Source: JACPHD01 sp964526325 (GTDB lineage Bacteria > Patescibacteriota > Patescibacteriia > Patescibacteriales > GWC2-42-12). From it: a DNA stretch of 64,000 bases. Below the pieces are notes generated by a model. It was not told the origin of the DNA, did not search any database, and saw only the letters and a list, made by a program, of their open reading frames with translations. The position numbers and the translations under genes are program-made. How positions within the stretch are numbered: position 1 is the first letter of the stretch; every line of letters starts with the position of its first letter. Where the stretch lies: NCBI GenBank assembly GCA_964526325.1, contig CAZGKM010000003.1, forward strand, positions 8,866-72,865. The letters run 5' to 3'. This document shows positions 27,501 through 32,270 of the stretch, in pieces.

Positions 27501-27705
27501 TTTGTCCGGAGGTTCTCCGAGCCGTTTTCTTCCGGATAATTCTTATGCTAAACTTGAAACAACCATGAAAGAAGTCGGTTATAATCCATTTCCGGTGGAA
27601 AACGAGAACATTGATTTAGTTTATAAAATTGAAATTGGCAGCGCCGATCAGCCGGCAGGGGATTATGAAACGGAAATTGTATATATTTTAGTGCCGACAT
27701 TTTAA
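18529..27705 (+). CDS. Giant secreted modular surface protein with WxL-like C-terminus (contains assembly gap)
   Basis: About 3058 aa as assembled, including 34 undetermined residues. A signal peptide (1-34) is followed by the block TWGVLALNLNKSMYAPTETA (about 159) and a segment (223-508) that is DNA-identical to the 38805 giant. Then: one YCLRL-type module; six Ig-like modules of 105-107 aa (about 686-1322), the last four near-identical; then alternating fibronectin-III, YCLRL-type and 'SLSQYKNDG...NGGWTNE' modules. Near 2300 is a module of the IHYRWR class (here ATWRENEDTPDP). The last 170 residues (SAKIPFGALNIGSVVEGAYR ... ending YILVPTF) are homologous to the C-terminus of the 28841 protein and resemble a WxL domain. 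The protein is presumably displayed on the cell surface as an adhesin. Because of the gap, its true length is unknown. Confidence 0.88.
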   Translation: MNLLRFKKKNKICLISLLAILALASFFYKAQAESVDGQIVDGFSLNLISADKNFSSNENPKMEFSFEKKRKGLDKFWAILISIFMDEYREINISAKAVDINNLNKGDIDVRFEYQNYGKFAVYLDNNSNRFRQGKYRLEIAINDAQLTEGKDIVFSQDFTWGVLALNLNKSMYAPTETAYLQMGVLDDFGHTICDAGLYLEITAPDGEIAKLSTENNQIIKNPECGPNNVIDSPDYYAHYGLAGAGKYKIKLTANTANGVKEITDEFEVRDYIPFEIERIGPTRIYPLAPYQMKFSIKANKDFKGTFSEYIPGNFTVTESVGAETVSEGNYIFINWPVDWQIGQTYEYQYTFDAPDVSPEFYLLGPARAGDFEELRQWQIASDAVENLWSGSNAGASGVTVTNTANANGSATSTWSNAVDSAGRWAANAGTWTFTMNNSAIGTGTINSVYLYLKHYQSGQVDDALSIQVYDGTAWTTVQSYNATTRPPTADTTNNWDVSSILNTWTKINAAQVRIFGVSKVAGDDAITWYVDTVELRVDYLLNNPPTGNFSSANFRTDESGVVDVVMVINDANGDDLTRAKIEYVEGAACNFGSPLDPTLDEIDANTSASNGDPKTENDNTYQIGNSSGWILTSGGANTINFDWLSKTDLPNASSTYCLRLTANDGTIDQSPLATTTVYIDNYAPLISNVIFNPSSGTLKIGATATTTIIADSTGYTAGTITINGVNVAGTFYDNGDNTYRVTYTVSEGDANILDSANLPVSIVLKDSFNNQSAAYTTADSAGRPGVDATKPVISAVYIANGNYKINDNIIVTINSDGLGYLAGAITVNDVDVSGTLIDNNDNTYKVIYTVAEGDTDRPAETIPVSIVLSDAAGNLSSEHIIAEYNTASVDAHRPIISNVAMLPSSGTLKIGATATTTITSDGTGYTAGTITINGVNVAGTFYDNGDNTYRVTYTVTEGDDDIDDSVDLPVSITLLDTAGNASDAYITPDAAGRPGVDATKPVISNVTMLPTSGTLKIGATATTTITADSTGYTAGTITINGVNVAGTFYDNGDNTYRVTYTVTEGDDDIDDSVDLPVSITLLDTAGNASDAYITPDAAGRPGVDATKPVISNVTMLPTSGTLKIGATATTTITADSTGYTAGTITINGVNVAGTFFDNGDNTYRVTYTVSEGDDDIDDSVDLPVSITFLDTASNVSTAYNTPDASNRPGVDANRPIISNVTMLPSSGTLKIGATATTTITSDGTGYTAGTITINGVNVAGTFYDNGDNTYRVTYTVTEGDDDIDDSVDLPVSITLLDTAGNASDAYITPDAAGRPGVDATKPTAPGALTLSEKKTTSIILNFGDATAESNFSEYKIFYKQGAGGVTESDSXXXXXXXXXXXXXXXXXXXXXXXXXXXXXXXXXXSPGANTVNFDWLSASDLPDTSGTYCLRLTVNDGSFDQATPDTMIIFIDNIKPTPPGALTLSEKKTTSIILNFGDATIESNFFEYKIFYKQGAGGVTESDSEHNSGDDPNLADINFFGAATTTIGGLTAGTQYVFNIWAYDSAGNKASSTAEFTVTTNYVPENPVSLSQYKNDGVTLISNGGWTNEDNIKLEAQVNDSDISEIITVYFELATSTDAFTGDYSSPCSASASWDSCSGKVWSITSAVGNYSSTPYTAVVNPTSIPDSAVGYKWQVMACDDNNACSSWVDPGIDPNFKIDTNPPTTPGNLSENSKTSTTITLNFGSVANETNFAEYKIFYKQGASGVTESDSEYNSGNDPNLADINFFSAATTTIGGLTAGTQYVFNIWAYDQAGNKANGTEVAVTTNNPPEGSFYSISQRPDGLGAVDISIQVDDPDNNDEVRAKIEYEAGSGCSFLSPLKTFLDETDGNATSTYGDAKIENDNEYQVGNSSGWIITSPGANTVNFDWLSASDLPAGDGIYCLRLTTNDGTDDQAVSATTTLIIDNVNPTAPGNLSMYSKTGDSITLAFGIKTTETNFLEYKIFYKEGAGTVTESDNLHIDPDLSNIDYNFTSTTTVSGLNPSSEYSFKIFAYDAFGHKSSSEQVAFSTNNPPTGNFNSAAQKTDGTGTVDISIEVNDLDSDNAKAKIEYEQGSGCQFSSSLKAYINETDANTTADFGDPKVSNGDNYQVGNASGWIITSSGSNTVNFDWNSKSDIPNGDNIYCLRLTVNDGTDNQLILATTTILVDNTNPTIPGDLSVDNVSALDVTLAFGSATADTNFSEYKIYYKQGTSGVTESDSEFSQLDDLNLGAIDFNSAALTTIAGLNQSTDYVFNLWAYDSFGNKASSSNEISTTTISILSATWRENEDTPDPTTGSYIDREEPIRLRISAANIGDWEALNYQYLLEYGVKEPACSDITAWTSVPATASTEHFEMVASDYFDNMSITSAKFNNSEGYSFVNGFIIENPSNISNNITLSGNEYTEIEYALQATVNSVAGETYCFRITNNGQPLDLYGQYPEFTLSPPPTASFNYALQKNDGSGTVDISIEVSDNDGDLSRAKIEYVEGADCNFSSPLDPTLDETDENITADYGDPNIDNNFAYQIGTSTAKIITQYGSNTVGFDWDAATDLPGADNTYCLRVTANNYYDDQAYPATTTLIIDHVNPTQPGDLTENDATSNSITLGFGAPAADTNFYEYRIYYKEGLSGVTESDTLHGSSTDPNLGFMNYNGAVETTIFGLNTNTQHVFRIWAYDSFGNKAFSSGELVTTIRYEAKSENWRWYYDQYNETPVSPIADENTAPTNIAKASKIKLRLGLREIEGITGENIKIRLQYSTMPDFSSNVNFVGEIGSTTALWTYADGVDNDDGAVSSSTLANIMLGATHNESGISASAYDHAANTIAEWEFTIMNNGAPDNTVYYFRAYDYVNDEAVLTNTDENYPSLATEAQSMTFSSSGISSGTNIEGIITDIDSTSAKIPFGALNIGSVVEGAYRFTVNTNAGSGYQLFTYQRQNFINNYGNSIIPISATNESPAAWPVNPDPSCFGYHTSDDTLSGGSPSRFLPDNSYAKLETTMKEVGYNPFPVENENIDLVYKIEIGSADQPAGDYETEIVYILVPTF
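19197..20051 (+). repeat. 855-bp block duplicated at 40526-41380
   Basis: By eye the two blocks differ at one base only (C19997 versus G41326), with a constant offset of 21,329 bp. Sequence on both sides is clearly homologous but diverged, so identity stops sharply. This marks recent gene conversion or duplication between the two giant genes. Confidence 0.9.
21211..22494 (+). repeat. Four tandem 321-bp repeats encoding Ig-like modules
   Basis: Units run 21211-21531, 21532-21852, 21853-22173 and 22174-22494. The marker GGCACGCTGAA recurs at 21247, 21568, 21889 and 22210, exactly 321 bp apart. Each encodes 107 aa (SNVTMLPTSGTLKIGATATT ... GDNTYRVTYTV ... RPGVDATK). Two more diverged 315-bp units precede them (about 20581-21210). 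Units 1 and 4 resemble each other most, as do units 2 and 3. Confidence 0.95.
22642..22741. other. Assembly gap (100 N)
   Basis: Exactly 100 N, a usual placeholder. Both flanks lie in repeated sequence: the left flank matches 23012-23043 and the right flank matches from 24224. In that downstream module pair, the interval equivalent to the gap is about 436 bp (roughly 23788-24223). Since 436 and 100 both leave remainder 1 on division by 3, the frame stays open either way. Confidence 0.97.
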
Positions 27706-27749
27706 AAGAAAGCGTTGCCTTCTCTCGGCTGTATTATTACATAAATTAT

Positions 27750-28451
27750 ATGAATCAATTTTTTAAATTTATTTCTGCATTTTTTTTAATACTTATACTG
27801 TCCGCTTGTTCAAGCAGTAAACAAGCGGCAATTAAAGAGTCGCCGCTACCGGAAGTTCTTATGGCTCATGATTGCGGGTTTGATAAATTAAAATGTTGCG
27901 AAGACAAACCTTCGTGCAAGTACGGTCAGAAATGCTGTCAGGATCCGAATAATTCAGAAAATAATTATTGCGCAGATGAATGCGGTTGCGGCCAGCTAGA
28001 TGAATTTTGCTGCAGCGACAATATATGCAAAGAAAACCTTAGATGCAGTGAAGGGAAATGCGTTGAATGCGGAAACAAGAGCCAAAAATGCTGTAAAAAT
28101 GAAACAATTTGCAACGACGGTTTAATTTGCCATAACGATGAATGTTTAGAATGCGGCGTCGAAGGAAATCCTTGTTGCGAGACAGGAAAAAAATGTTCTT
28201 TTGAAAATGAAATGAACGAAGACAGAACAGAGTGCATTAATGGAGGATGTAAAAAATGCGGCTCAAACGGACTTTTGGCATGCTTAAGCCAGCCGAATTG
28301 CCTGGCGGGGCATCTGTTTAATAACGGTTATTGTTTTCGTTGTGGCGATATAAATCAACCATGCTGCGACAATAAATTAGCAACCGGCTATATCTGCAAT
28401 TCGGATAAAAATTTAAAATGCGATAAGGGTTTTTGCGGCAGTATTAAATAA
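27750..28451 (+). CDS. Cysteine-rich surface lipoprotein (37 Cys in 233 aa)
   Basis: A lipoprotein signal ends in the lipobox LSAC (Cys20). The mature protein is almost entirely short Cys repeats, with six vicinal CC pairs and a recurring pattern like ECGNKSQKCCKNETIC then NDGLICHNDECLECG. The repeat resembles EGF/knottin-like disulfide-rich domains, but no exact family is recognised. Such a density of cysteines implies an oxidising exterior and a disulfide-forming system; the extracytoplasmic CxxC proteins at 6891-9490 are candidates. It lies 44 bp after the second giant gene and is probably its operon partner. Confidence 0.85.
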   Translation: MNQFFKFISAFFLILILSACSSSKQAAIKESPLPEVLMAHDCGFDKLKCCEDKPSCKYGQKCCQDPNNSENNYCADECGCGQLDEFCCSDNICKENLRCSEGKCVECGNKSQKCCKNETICNDGLICHNDECLECGVEGNPCCETGKKCSFENEMNEDRTECINGGCKKCGSNGLLACLSQPNCLAGHLFNNGYCFRCGDINQPCCDNKLATGYICNSDKNLKCDKGFCGSIK

Positions 28452-28690
28452 AGTTATCCACAGTGGTTAAAAAATCAATAAATTAAAACAAAAAAACAAA
28501 ACTGTTGATAAATAAATAATTAACAAGAACTTTTTTAAAAATTACTATTATTTCATTGCATATAAATAAATAAAAATATAATATAAATTAAGCTACATTA
28601 GCCATAAATATTGATTTTTTTGGGTCTAGTTGTAAAAAAATTATTATGTTAAAATTTATCATATTTTTCTCTAAACAAATTATTAAAAAT

Positions 28691-28700
28691 ATGTTATAAT
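28691..28700 (+). promoter_or_regulatory. Extended -10 promoter ATGTTATAAT
   Basis: TATAAT at 28695-28700 is preceded by TGT. The -35 region is weak. It gives a leader of about 135 nt for the gene at 28841. Confidence 0.6.
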
Positions 28701-28701
28701 A

Positions 28702-28728
28702 TTATTAGAGCAAGATTTACTCTAATAA
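28702..28728 (+). promoter_or_regulatory. 5'-end hairpin of the 28841 transcript
   Basis: TTATTAGAG / CTCTAATAA, perfect 9-bp arms with a 9-nt loop, starts 2 bp after the -10 box, so it lies at the extreme 5' end of the RNA. It may be an RNA-stabilising stem or an operator. Confidence 0.55.
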
Positions 28729-28793
28729 GGAGTAAAAGGTCGATATCTTGAAAATCAATAAAATGGAGAAAAATAAAAAATAAGCTTATTTTT

Positions 28794-28818
28794 GGTTTGA
28801 ATTTTATAAATTCAAACC
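28794..28818 (+). promoter_or_regulatory. Second leader hairpin before the 28841 gene
   Basis: Perfect 11-bp arms GGTTTGAATTT / AAATTCAAACC with a TAT loop, 22 bp before the start codon. It is not followed by a long T run, so it is more likely a stability or translation-control element than a terminator. Confidence 0.55.
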
Positions 28819-28840
28819 TTTGTAAATAAAATCAATCTTC

Positions 28841-29887
28841 ATGCGCAAAATAATAAAAAACAAAAATATTAATATTGTTATTGTCGGAATAACTATTTTT
28901 TCAATGGTAGCGCTTTATGCATTTATTCCGCTGGCGAAAGCCGCAAGTCTTACCGATGCCAGTGATACATTAAGCGATTCTGATGTAGGAGCAACTGCAG
29001 TTACTAATACATTAGATTTTACTACCGGAGTAGCTTTAGTGGCGACAGACTATATTGAAGTGACTTTTCCGAGTGCGTTCGGCGATGTGTTGGTAGCTAA
29101 TATTACCTGCCCCGCCGGCACGACGAAAACAGCTCAAAGCACGGAAAAGGCTCGCTGTACATCTGACGCAGGAACGGCGGCAGGCGCTTTAACAGTAATA
29201 GTTGTTTTAGATAATCCAAGTTCAGCCGGCAGCCAGATAGTTAATATTTCCACGAAAACTTCCGGAGATGTTGAAATTGAAACTGTTGATGTAATGGTCG
29301 CTATTATTGACGACGTTACGGTTACCGCAACGGTTTCTTCAACGCTAACTTTTGAGATTAATCCGCTTCCTTCAGGAACCGATGTTAACGGAACCGCAAC
29401 CACTCTTAGTTCTGCGACGACTACTTTAGCTTTCGGCACTTTAGTCAACGGAGTTTCAACGATACTGGGCCAGCAGCTTAGAGTCATAACAAACGCCGAT
29501 GATGGATTTACCGTCACGGTTGAGCAGGATCATAATTTAATCAGCGAAAGCGGATCGGATATTGATTCTTTTGACGACGGTACCGTTGTGGCTCCAAAAG
29601 CATGGGAAGCTCCTACCGGCACGCTAGACAGCGAAGAGACATACGGCCACATGGGCTTGACTTCCGAAGACGGCACCTTGACTGCCGGCGATGATTTCGG
29701 AGCTAATCTTTGGCAGGGTTTTAACGGCACGGCCGTTACCGAAGTTATGTACCATAACGGCCCGGCCGACGGATCAACCGCCGAAAAAGGTTTGACTCAG
29801 GTCGCATACCAAATTCAAATTAGTGCCCTGCAAGAAGCCGGTGACTATACAAATACTCTGACCTATATCTGTACGCCAACTTTTTAA
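28841..29887 (+). CDS. Secreted WxL-like surface protein, candidate surface-layer subunit
   Basis: A 348-aa protein with a signal peptide (1-33, cleavage after PLAKA). The mature part begins ASLTDASDTLSDSDVGAT, an N-domain seen in many CPR secreted proteins. The C-terminal half has TTTLAFGTLVNGVSTILGQ, ADDGFTVTVEQDHNL and ends AGDYTNTLTYICTPTF. This layout parallels the WxL domain (a 'GWTLTVS'-type strand in the middle and a 'G.YT..LTW.L' end strand), though the Trp positions are Phe/Tyr here. It is homologous to the C-terminus of the 18529 giant. It has its own promoter, structured leader and very strong terminator, so it is probably a highly expressed single gene. Subunit of a surface layer is inference. 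Confidence 0.8.
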   Translation: MRKIIKNKNINIVIVGITIFSMVALYAFIPLAKAASLTDASDTLSDSDVGATAVTNTLDFTTGVALVATDYIEVTFPSAFGDVLVANITCPAGTTKTAQSTEKARCTSDAGTAAGALTVIVVLDNPSSAGSQIVNISTKTSGDVEIETVDVMVAIIDDVTVTATVSSTLTFEINPLPSGTDVNGTATTLSSATTTLAFGTLVNGVSTILGQQLRVITNADDGFTVTVEQDHNLISESGSDIDSFDDGTVVAPKAWEAPTGTLDSEETYGHMGLTSEDGTLTAGDDFGANLWQGFNGTAVTEVMYHNGPADGSTAEKGLTQVAYQIQISALQEAGDYTNTLTYICTPTF

Positions 29888-29911
29888 TTTATTTTTTTTG
29901 AAGAATTAATG

Positions 29912-29950
29912 AGGGGTGATTTCTTATTATTTAAGAAATCACCCCTTGTT
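29912..29950 (+). terminator. Very strong terminator after the 28841 gene
   Basis: A perfect 15-bp stem (29912-29926 with 29932-29946; core AGGGGTGATTTCTTA) with a 5-nt loop, followed by a T-rich stretch. It isolates the single-gene unit. Confidence 0.85.
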
Positions 29951-30073
29951 TGTATTAAAAGCAAAAAATTGGTATAATTTTGATATAGATTTTTATAAAT
30001 AATATATTTTTTTGTTGATATTCTGGAGGATATTTTTATACTTATAAAGTGAAAATAAATAAAAAATTTAGGC

Positions 30074-30103
30074 ACCCCGTTAGCTATTTATCGTTCGCGG
30101 GGT
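30074..30103 (+). promoter_or_regulatory. GC-rich hairpin before the DUF916-like operon
   Basis: ACCCCG (30074-30079) pairs with CGGGGT (30098-30103) around an 18-nt loop, ending 13 bp before the ATG at 30117. It stands out from the AT-rich surroundings. A comparable GC-rich hairpin precedes the third DUF916-like gene (32214-32249). Confidence 0.45.
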
Positions 30104-30116
30104 TTATGAAAAAAAT

Positions 30117-31259
30117 ATGACAAAAATATCAAACGAGGAGCAAAAAATATTGAAGAGTCGTTATTTAAGTATTTGTTTGTTGATTTTTGGATTTATTTTC
30201 AGCTTTTTGTTTATAAATGCGGCATTAGCCGACGGAATTATAATTAAACCGATACGGGTAGAGGAATTGGTAGATCCGGGAAAAGTGATGGAAAGAAAAA
30301 TAAATGTTGTTAATAATTCAGATTACCCTCAGACAATGCATGCTTATTTAATGGATTTTACGGCAGAAGGAGAAGAAGGAAAGGCAAATTTAATAGTTCC
30401 CGGAACCGAAAAGGGTAATTTTTTAACATCGTGGATTAATATAAGTAACGAGGGAATAGAATTTAAGCCGTGGGAAGAAAAAGAAATTCCTTTTACAATC
30501 AGCGTTCCCTACAATACCGGCCCGGGCGGTTATTACGGAGCAATAATATTCGGAACAAAACCTCCGGGTATAACCGGCGGCGTTGAAGACGATAAAGGAG
30601 CGGCTATAGCTATATCGCAACAGGCCGGTACTCTGCTTTTATTTCAAGTTTCCGGAGAAGCGATTGAAAAAGCCAATATAAAAGAATTCAGCACCGATAA
30701 AAGTTTTTATTCGGCTCCTTTTGAAATAAAATTTTTGACAAGAATAGAAAACCAAGGGAATGTCCATATTAAGCCGCATGGAACGATAGTTATTAGCAAT
30801 ATGCTAGGCAGAGAATCCGCTTTAATAAGAGTTAATGACATCGGCTCTAACGTTCTGCCGAATAGCACAAGACGTTTTGAAAATACCTGGGAAGGTAAAT
30901 TCGGCATCGGCAGGTATAAAGCAATTATTGCTTTAAGTTATGGCACATCAGCTGATTTGGGAGGACAGGGGAAACAGACTGTTTTTCAAGAGAAATATTT
31001 TTGGATTTTTCCGTGGAAAATTATTATACCATTTTTTCTGGGTCTGATCGTCTTAATTGCTATATTTTATTTATTTTTAAAAATATATAAAAATAAAGCC
31101 ATCAACAAGGCGTTGAAAGATATGGGAATGGTTAAGGAGAGATACGTGAAAAAATACCAAGGACCGTCTCCGGTAAGGCATTTTAGCATGATACTGTTTT
31201 TATTGCTTTTGTTTGCGTTTATATTGGCAGGAGTTATTTATTTTATTTTTTTTGCTTAA
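30117..31259 (+). CDS. DUF916-like membrane protein (WxL-interacting type), first of three
   Basis: 380 aa. The signal segment lies near 17-37 and the mature protein begins ADGIIIKPIRVEELVDPG. The extracellular part is two beta domains: the first has the DUF916-type strand pattern VVNNSDYPQTMHAYLMDF, WINISNEGIEFKPWEEKEI and VPYNTGPGGYYGAIIFG; the second runs from about 180 to 285. A membrane helix follows near 300-322, then a basic loop, then a second helix at 358-380. In Gram-positives, DUF916/DUF3324 proteins partner WxL-domain proteins at the cell surface. Here the gene directly follows the WxL-like gene and is followed 1 bp later by a paralogue. Confidence 0.82.
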   Translation: MTKISNEEQKILKSRYLSICLLIFGFIFSFLFINAALADGIIIKPIRVEELVDPGKVMERKINVVNNSDYPQTMHAYLMDFTAEGEEGKANLIVPGTEKGNFLTSWINISNEGIEFKPWEEKEIPFTISVPYNTGPGGYYGAIIFGTKPPGITGGVEDDKGAAIAISQQAGTLLLFQVSGEAIEKANIKEFSTDKSFYSAPFEIKFLTRIENQGNVHIKPHGTIVISNMLGRESALIRVNDIGSNVLPNSTRRFENTWEGKFGIGRYKAIIALSYGTSADLGGQGKQTVFQEKYFWIFPWKIIIPFFLGLIVLIAIFYLFLKIYKNKAINKALKDMGMVKERYVKKYQGPSPVRHFSMILFLLLLFAFILAGVIYFIFFA

Positions 31260-31260
31260 G

Positions 31261-32211
31261 ATGAACAAGAGAATTGTATATATTGCAATAATCATTTTTA
31301 TTTTTACCCCGTTTTTGAAGGTTAAAGCCATAGAAAACCATGGGATTGTTGTAAATCCGGCTATAATTGATGAAAAAGCTGAAGCGCGAGATATTTTGGA
31401 ATATGTTGTTAAAGTTAAGAATGAAAGAAGCTCTAGAGTGAGCTTGTACCCTATAGTTAACGATGTTTTAAAAGAAGGAGGTAAACAGGAATTTTTAGAT
31501 CCGGGTTTGCTTGATAAAGCGGTTTCATTGGCCAGATGGATAAAATTCAGCCGCGGAGTCATTGAGTTAATGCCCGGAGAAGAAAAAGAAGTTGATCTTA
31601 CTATTAATGTAAATCTTTCCGCAAAGCCGGGTAAATATTATGCGACCATTGTTTTTGCAAACGGTTCAAATCTTCCGGCTGCCGAAGAAACGGCCAAAGA
31701 GCTGAATCAGCCGCAGCTTGCTATTAATATTGAAGTCGAAGAGCATGTTGTTGAAAAGTTGCAAATCCTTCAATTTAAAACTGAAAAGAATATTAATTTA
31801 AGTTTGCCGGTGAGTTTTATTTTAGACATAGAAAATACCGGGAATAGAGAGTTGGAGCCGAAAGGGGCGATTAGCATATATAATCGCAAAGGGGAAGAAG
31901 TTGATTTAATTGATATAAATTCCGATAAATTAAAAATCGGTCCCAATGAAAATAAAAATATAGTTTTTAGCTGGCAAGCGCCTAAAAGTCTTGGAAAATA
32001 TAAGGCAAAGTTAAATATCGAGTATGGCGATAAAGAATCAAGAGATTTGCAGGATACAATATATTTTTGGGTTTTACCTTGGATAACCTTGTCTTTTTTT
32101 ATCGGGCTGGTTTTTATTTTAATTGTATTTTTGGCAATAATAATATTTAAAAAAACCAATCATCACGGCCAGCAAAAAAATTACAGAAGTGAAATTATTA
32201 ATTTAAAATAA
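31261..32211 (+). CDS. DUF916-like membrane protein, second of three
   Basis: Start chosen at the ATG at 31261, one base after the upstream stop; it gives a clean signal peptide (1-22, ending LKVKA) and 316 aa. The extracellular region shows the same plan as its neighbours: 'VVNPAIIDEKAEARDILEYV', then WIKFSRGVIELMPGEEKEV, LSAKPGKYYATIVFANG, and a second beta domain with IENTGNRELEPKGAISIYN. One membrane helix lies near 274-297, followed by a short basic cytoplasmic tail. It has diverged more than the other two. Tight spacing implies one transcript with the preceding gene. Confidence 0.8.
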   Translation: MNKRIVYIAIIIFIFTPFLKVKAIENHGIVVNPAIIDEKAEARDILEYVVKVKNERSSRVSLYPIVNDVLKEGGKQEFLDPGLLDKAVSLARWIKFSRGVIELMPGEEKEVDLTINVNLSAKPGKYYATIVFANGSNLPAAEETAKELNQPQLAINIEVEEHVVEKLQILQFKTEKNINLSLPVSFILDIENTGNRELEPKGAISIYNRKGEEVDLIDINSDKLKIGPNENKNIVFSWQAPKSLGKYKAKLNIEYGDKESRDLQDTIYFWVLPWITLSFFIGLVFILIVFLAIIIFKKTNHHGQQKNYRSEIINLK

Positions 32212-32213
32212 AC

Positions 32214-32249
32214 CTCGCGTTTTAGTTGCGTAACGATCTGGGGCGCGAG
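32214..32249 (+). promoter_or_regulatory. GC-rich hairpin before the third DUF916-like gene
   Basis: CTCGCG (32214-32219) pairs with CGCGAG (32244-32249), 21 bp before the start at 32271. It may act as an intercistronic processing or stabilising stem. Confidence 0.4.
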
Positions 32250-32270
32250 TGGTTCGAAAAAAAGTTTTAT

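Larger units (their letters stand above)
28452..28840 (+). other. 389-bp regulatory stretch and structured leader
   Basis: No supported gene. It contains one TTATCCACA sequence (28454-28462), an extended -10 promoter (28691-28700), two perfect hairpins (28702-28728; 28794-28818), an AAGGAG motif (28727-28732) and between them a six-codon ATG frame (28763-28783, MEKNKK). Confidence 0.7.

Noticed and set aside
28454..28462. Perfect DnaA-box sequence TTATCCACA in an AT-rich non-coding stretch (possible replication origin)
   Set aside because: Only one such box is present in the stretch; an identical one lies inside a coding region (55393-55401), and no dnaA, dnaN or box cluster is nearby. A single 9-mer is expected by chance.
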